DNA of 5,604 nt from an uncultured Selenomonadaceae bacterium. Its GTDB lineage: Bacteria > Bacillota > Negativicutes > Selenomonadales > Selenomonadaceae. A program made the translations under genes and the position numbers. The stretch lies in contig CAJONF010000070.1 of the NCBI GenBank assembly GCA_905236665.1, forward strand, positions 1-5,604. Direction: 5' to 3'. Of the stretch, positions 5,383 through 5,604 are shown piece after piece (within the stretch, counting starts at the first letter, position 1; each line of letters opens with the position of its first letter). Under the pieces are notes generated by a model. It did no database searches, was not told the origin of the DNA, and saw only the letters and a list, made by a program, of their open reading frames with translations.

Positions 5383-5604
5383 ATGGCGGTGCAGGAAAGC
5401 ATTAATGCCAATCTTCAGCGGCAAATCGACAAGCAGGACGCGAAAATAAGCGTGTTTACGCAGGAAATGCGGGATTTTAAAGATGAAATGCGGGATTTCA
5501 AAAATGAAATGCGCGACCGTGATAACCAGCGAGCAGAAGATATTCGCGAAATTCGGGCTAGTTTGCAAAGTCTGCAGTCAAGCGGACGCACGTTGAACGT
5601 TGCA
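5383..5604 (+). CDS. Partial coiled-coil protein of unknown function (runs off the window)
   Basis: The frame is open from the ATG at 5383 to the window edge, giving 74 residues with no stop. The start is well supported by a long Shine-Dalgarno site (5364-5377). The product is highly charged and helical. After MAVQESINANLQRQIDKQDA comes a heptad repeat EMRDFKD, EMRDFKN, EMRDRDN (residues 28-48), with Met and Phe at the a and d positions. It continues through QRAEDIREIRASLQSLQSS, so a coiled coil is expected. I do not recognise the family. Small coiled-coil proteins of this look often carry a membrane segment further on (XhlA-like and similar), but that part would be beyond the window. No terminator separates it from metG 75 bases upstream, so read-through is possible. 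Confidence 0.75.
   Translation, partial: MAVQESINANLQRQIDKQDAKISVFTQEMRDFKDEMRDFKNEMRDRDNQRAEDIREIRASLQSLQSSGRTLNVA
5464..5526 (+). repeat. Three tandem 21-base repeats inside the partial gene
   Basis: The units are 5464-5484, 5485-5505 and 5506-5526, each starting GAAATGCG. Units 1 and 2 differ at only 2 of 21 bases, which points to recent duplication or active homogenisation. Unit 3 is more diverged after its first nine bases. Each unit encodes one coiled-coil heptad (EMRDFKD type), so copy number can change without breaking the frame. Confidence 0.85.

Overview
The window suggests an anaerobic member of the Bacillota. Evidence: strong GGAGG-type Shine-Dalgarno sites before nearly every gene, a perfect TATAAT box, a FrnE-type cytoplasmic thiol oxidoreductase, an anaerobic-style cobalamin methyltransferase (CbiL) and a methionyl-tRNA synthetase with the four-cysteine zinc knuckle. 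A and T runs (AAATTTT, AAAAATT) are frequent. A Negativicutes-like host fits, but that is an impression and not shown by the sequence. No mobile element, CRISPR array, tRNA or rRNA was found.

Layout: (1) 1-772, a dsbA/frnE-like gene with its own sigma-70-type promoter. (2) 773-1026, a 254-base gap holding a long-spaced 9-bp inverted repeat, a possible extended -10 box and a bidirectional terminator; this could be a small RNA unit or a decayed relic. (3) 1027-2958 on the minus strand, a two-gene unit: a 129-residue single-pass membrane protein of unknown function, then a TrkH-family potassium channel subunit whose ribosome-binding site overlaps the upstream stop codon. (4) 2959-3060, a divergent control region with a perfect 11-bp inverted repeat. 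Each arm reads as an extended -10 box on one strand. (5) 3061-5307, a plus-strand pair, cbiL then metG, 12 bases apart. (6) 5383 to the window end, the start of an open gene whose product begins as a heptad-repeat coiled coil.

Functional links are modest. CbiL uses S-adenosylmethionine and MetG uses methionine, but their pairing may be only positional. The unknown membrane protein may act with TrkH, since the two are tightly coupled and no TrkA gene is in view.

Most of the window is ordinary housekeeping and transport. The points worth a second look are the symmetrical promoter region at 2959-3060, the promoter-to-terminator unit at 842-1014, the unrecognised TrkH partner, the short MetRS without its C-terminal tRNA-binding domain, and the partial coiled-coil gene. 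I see no convincing new multi-gene system.
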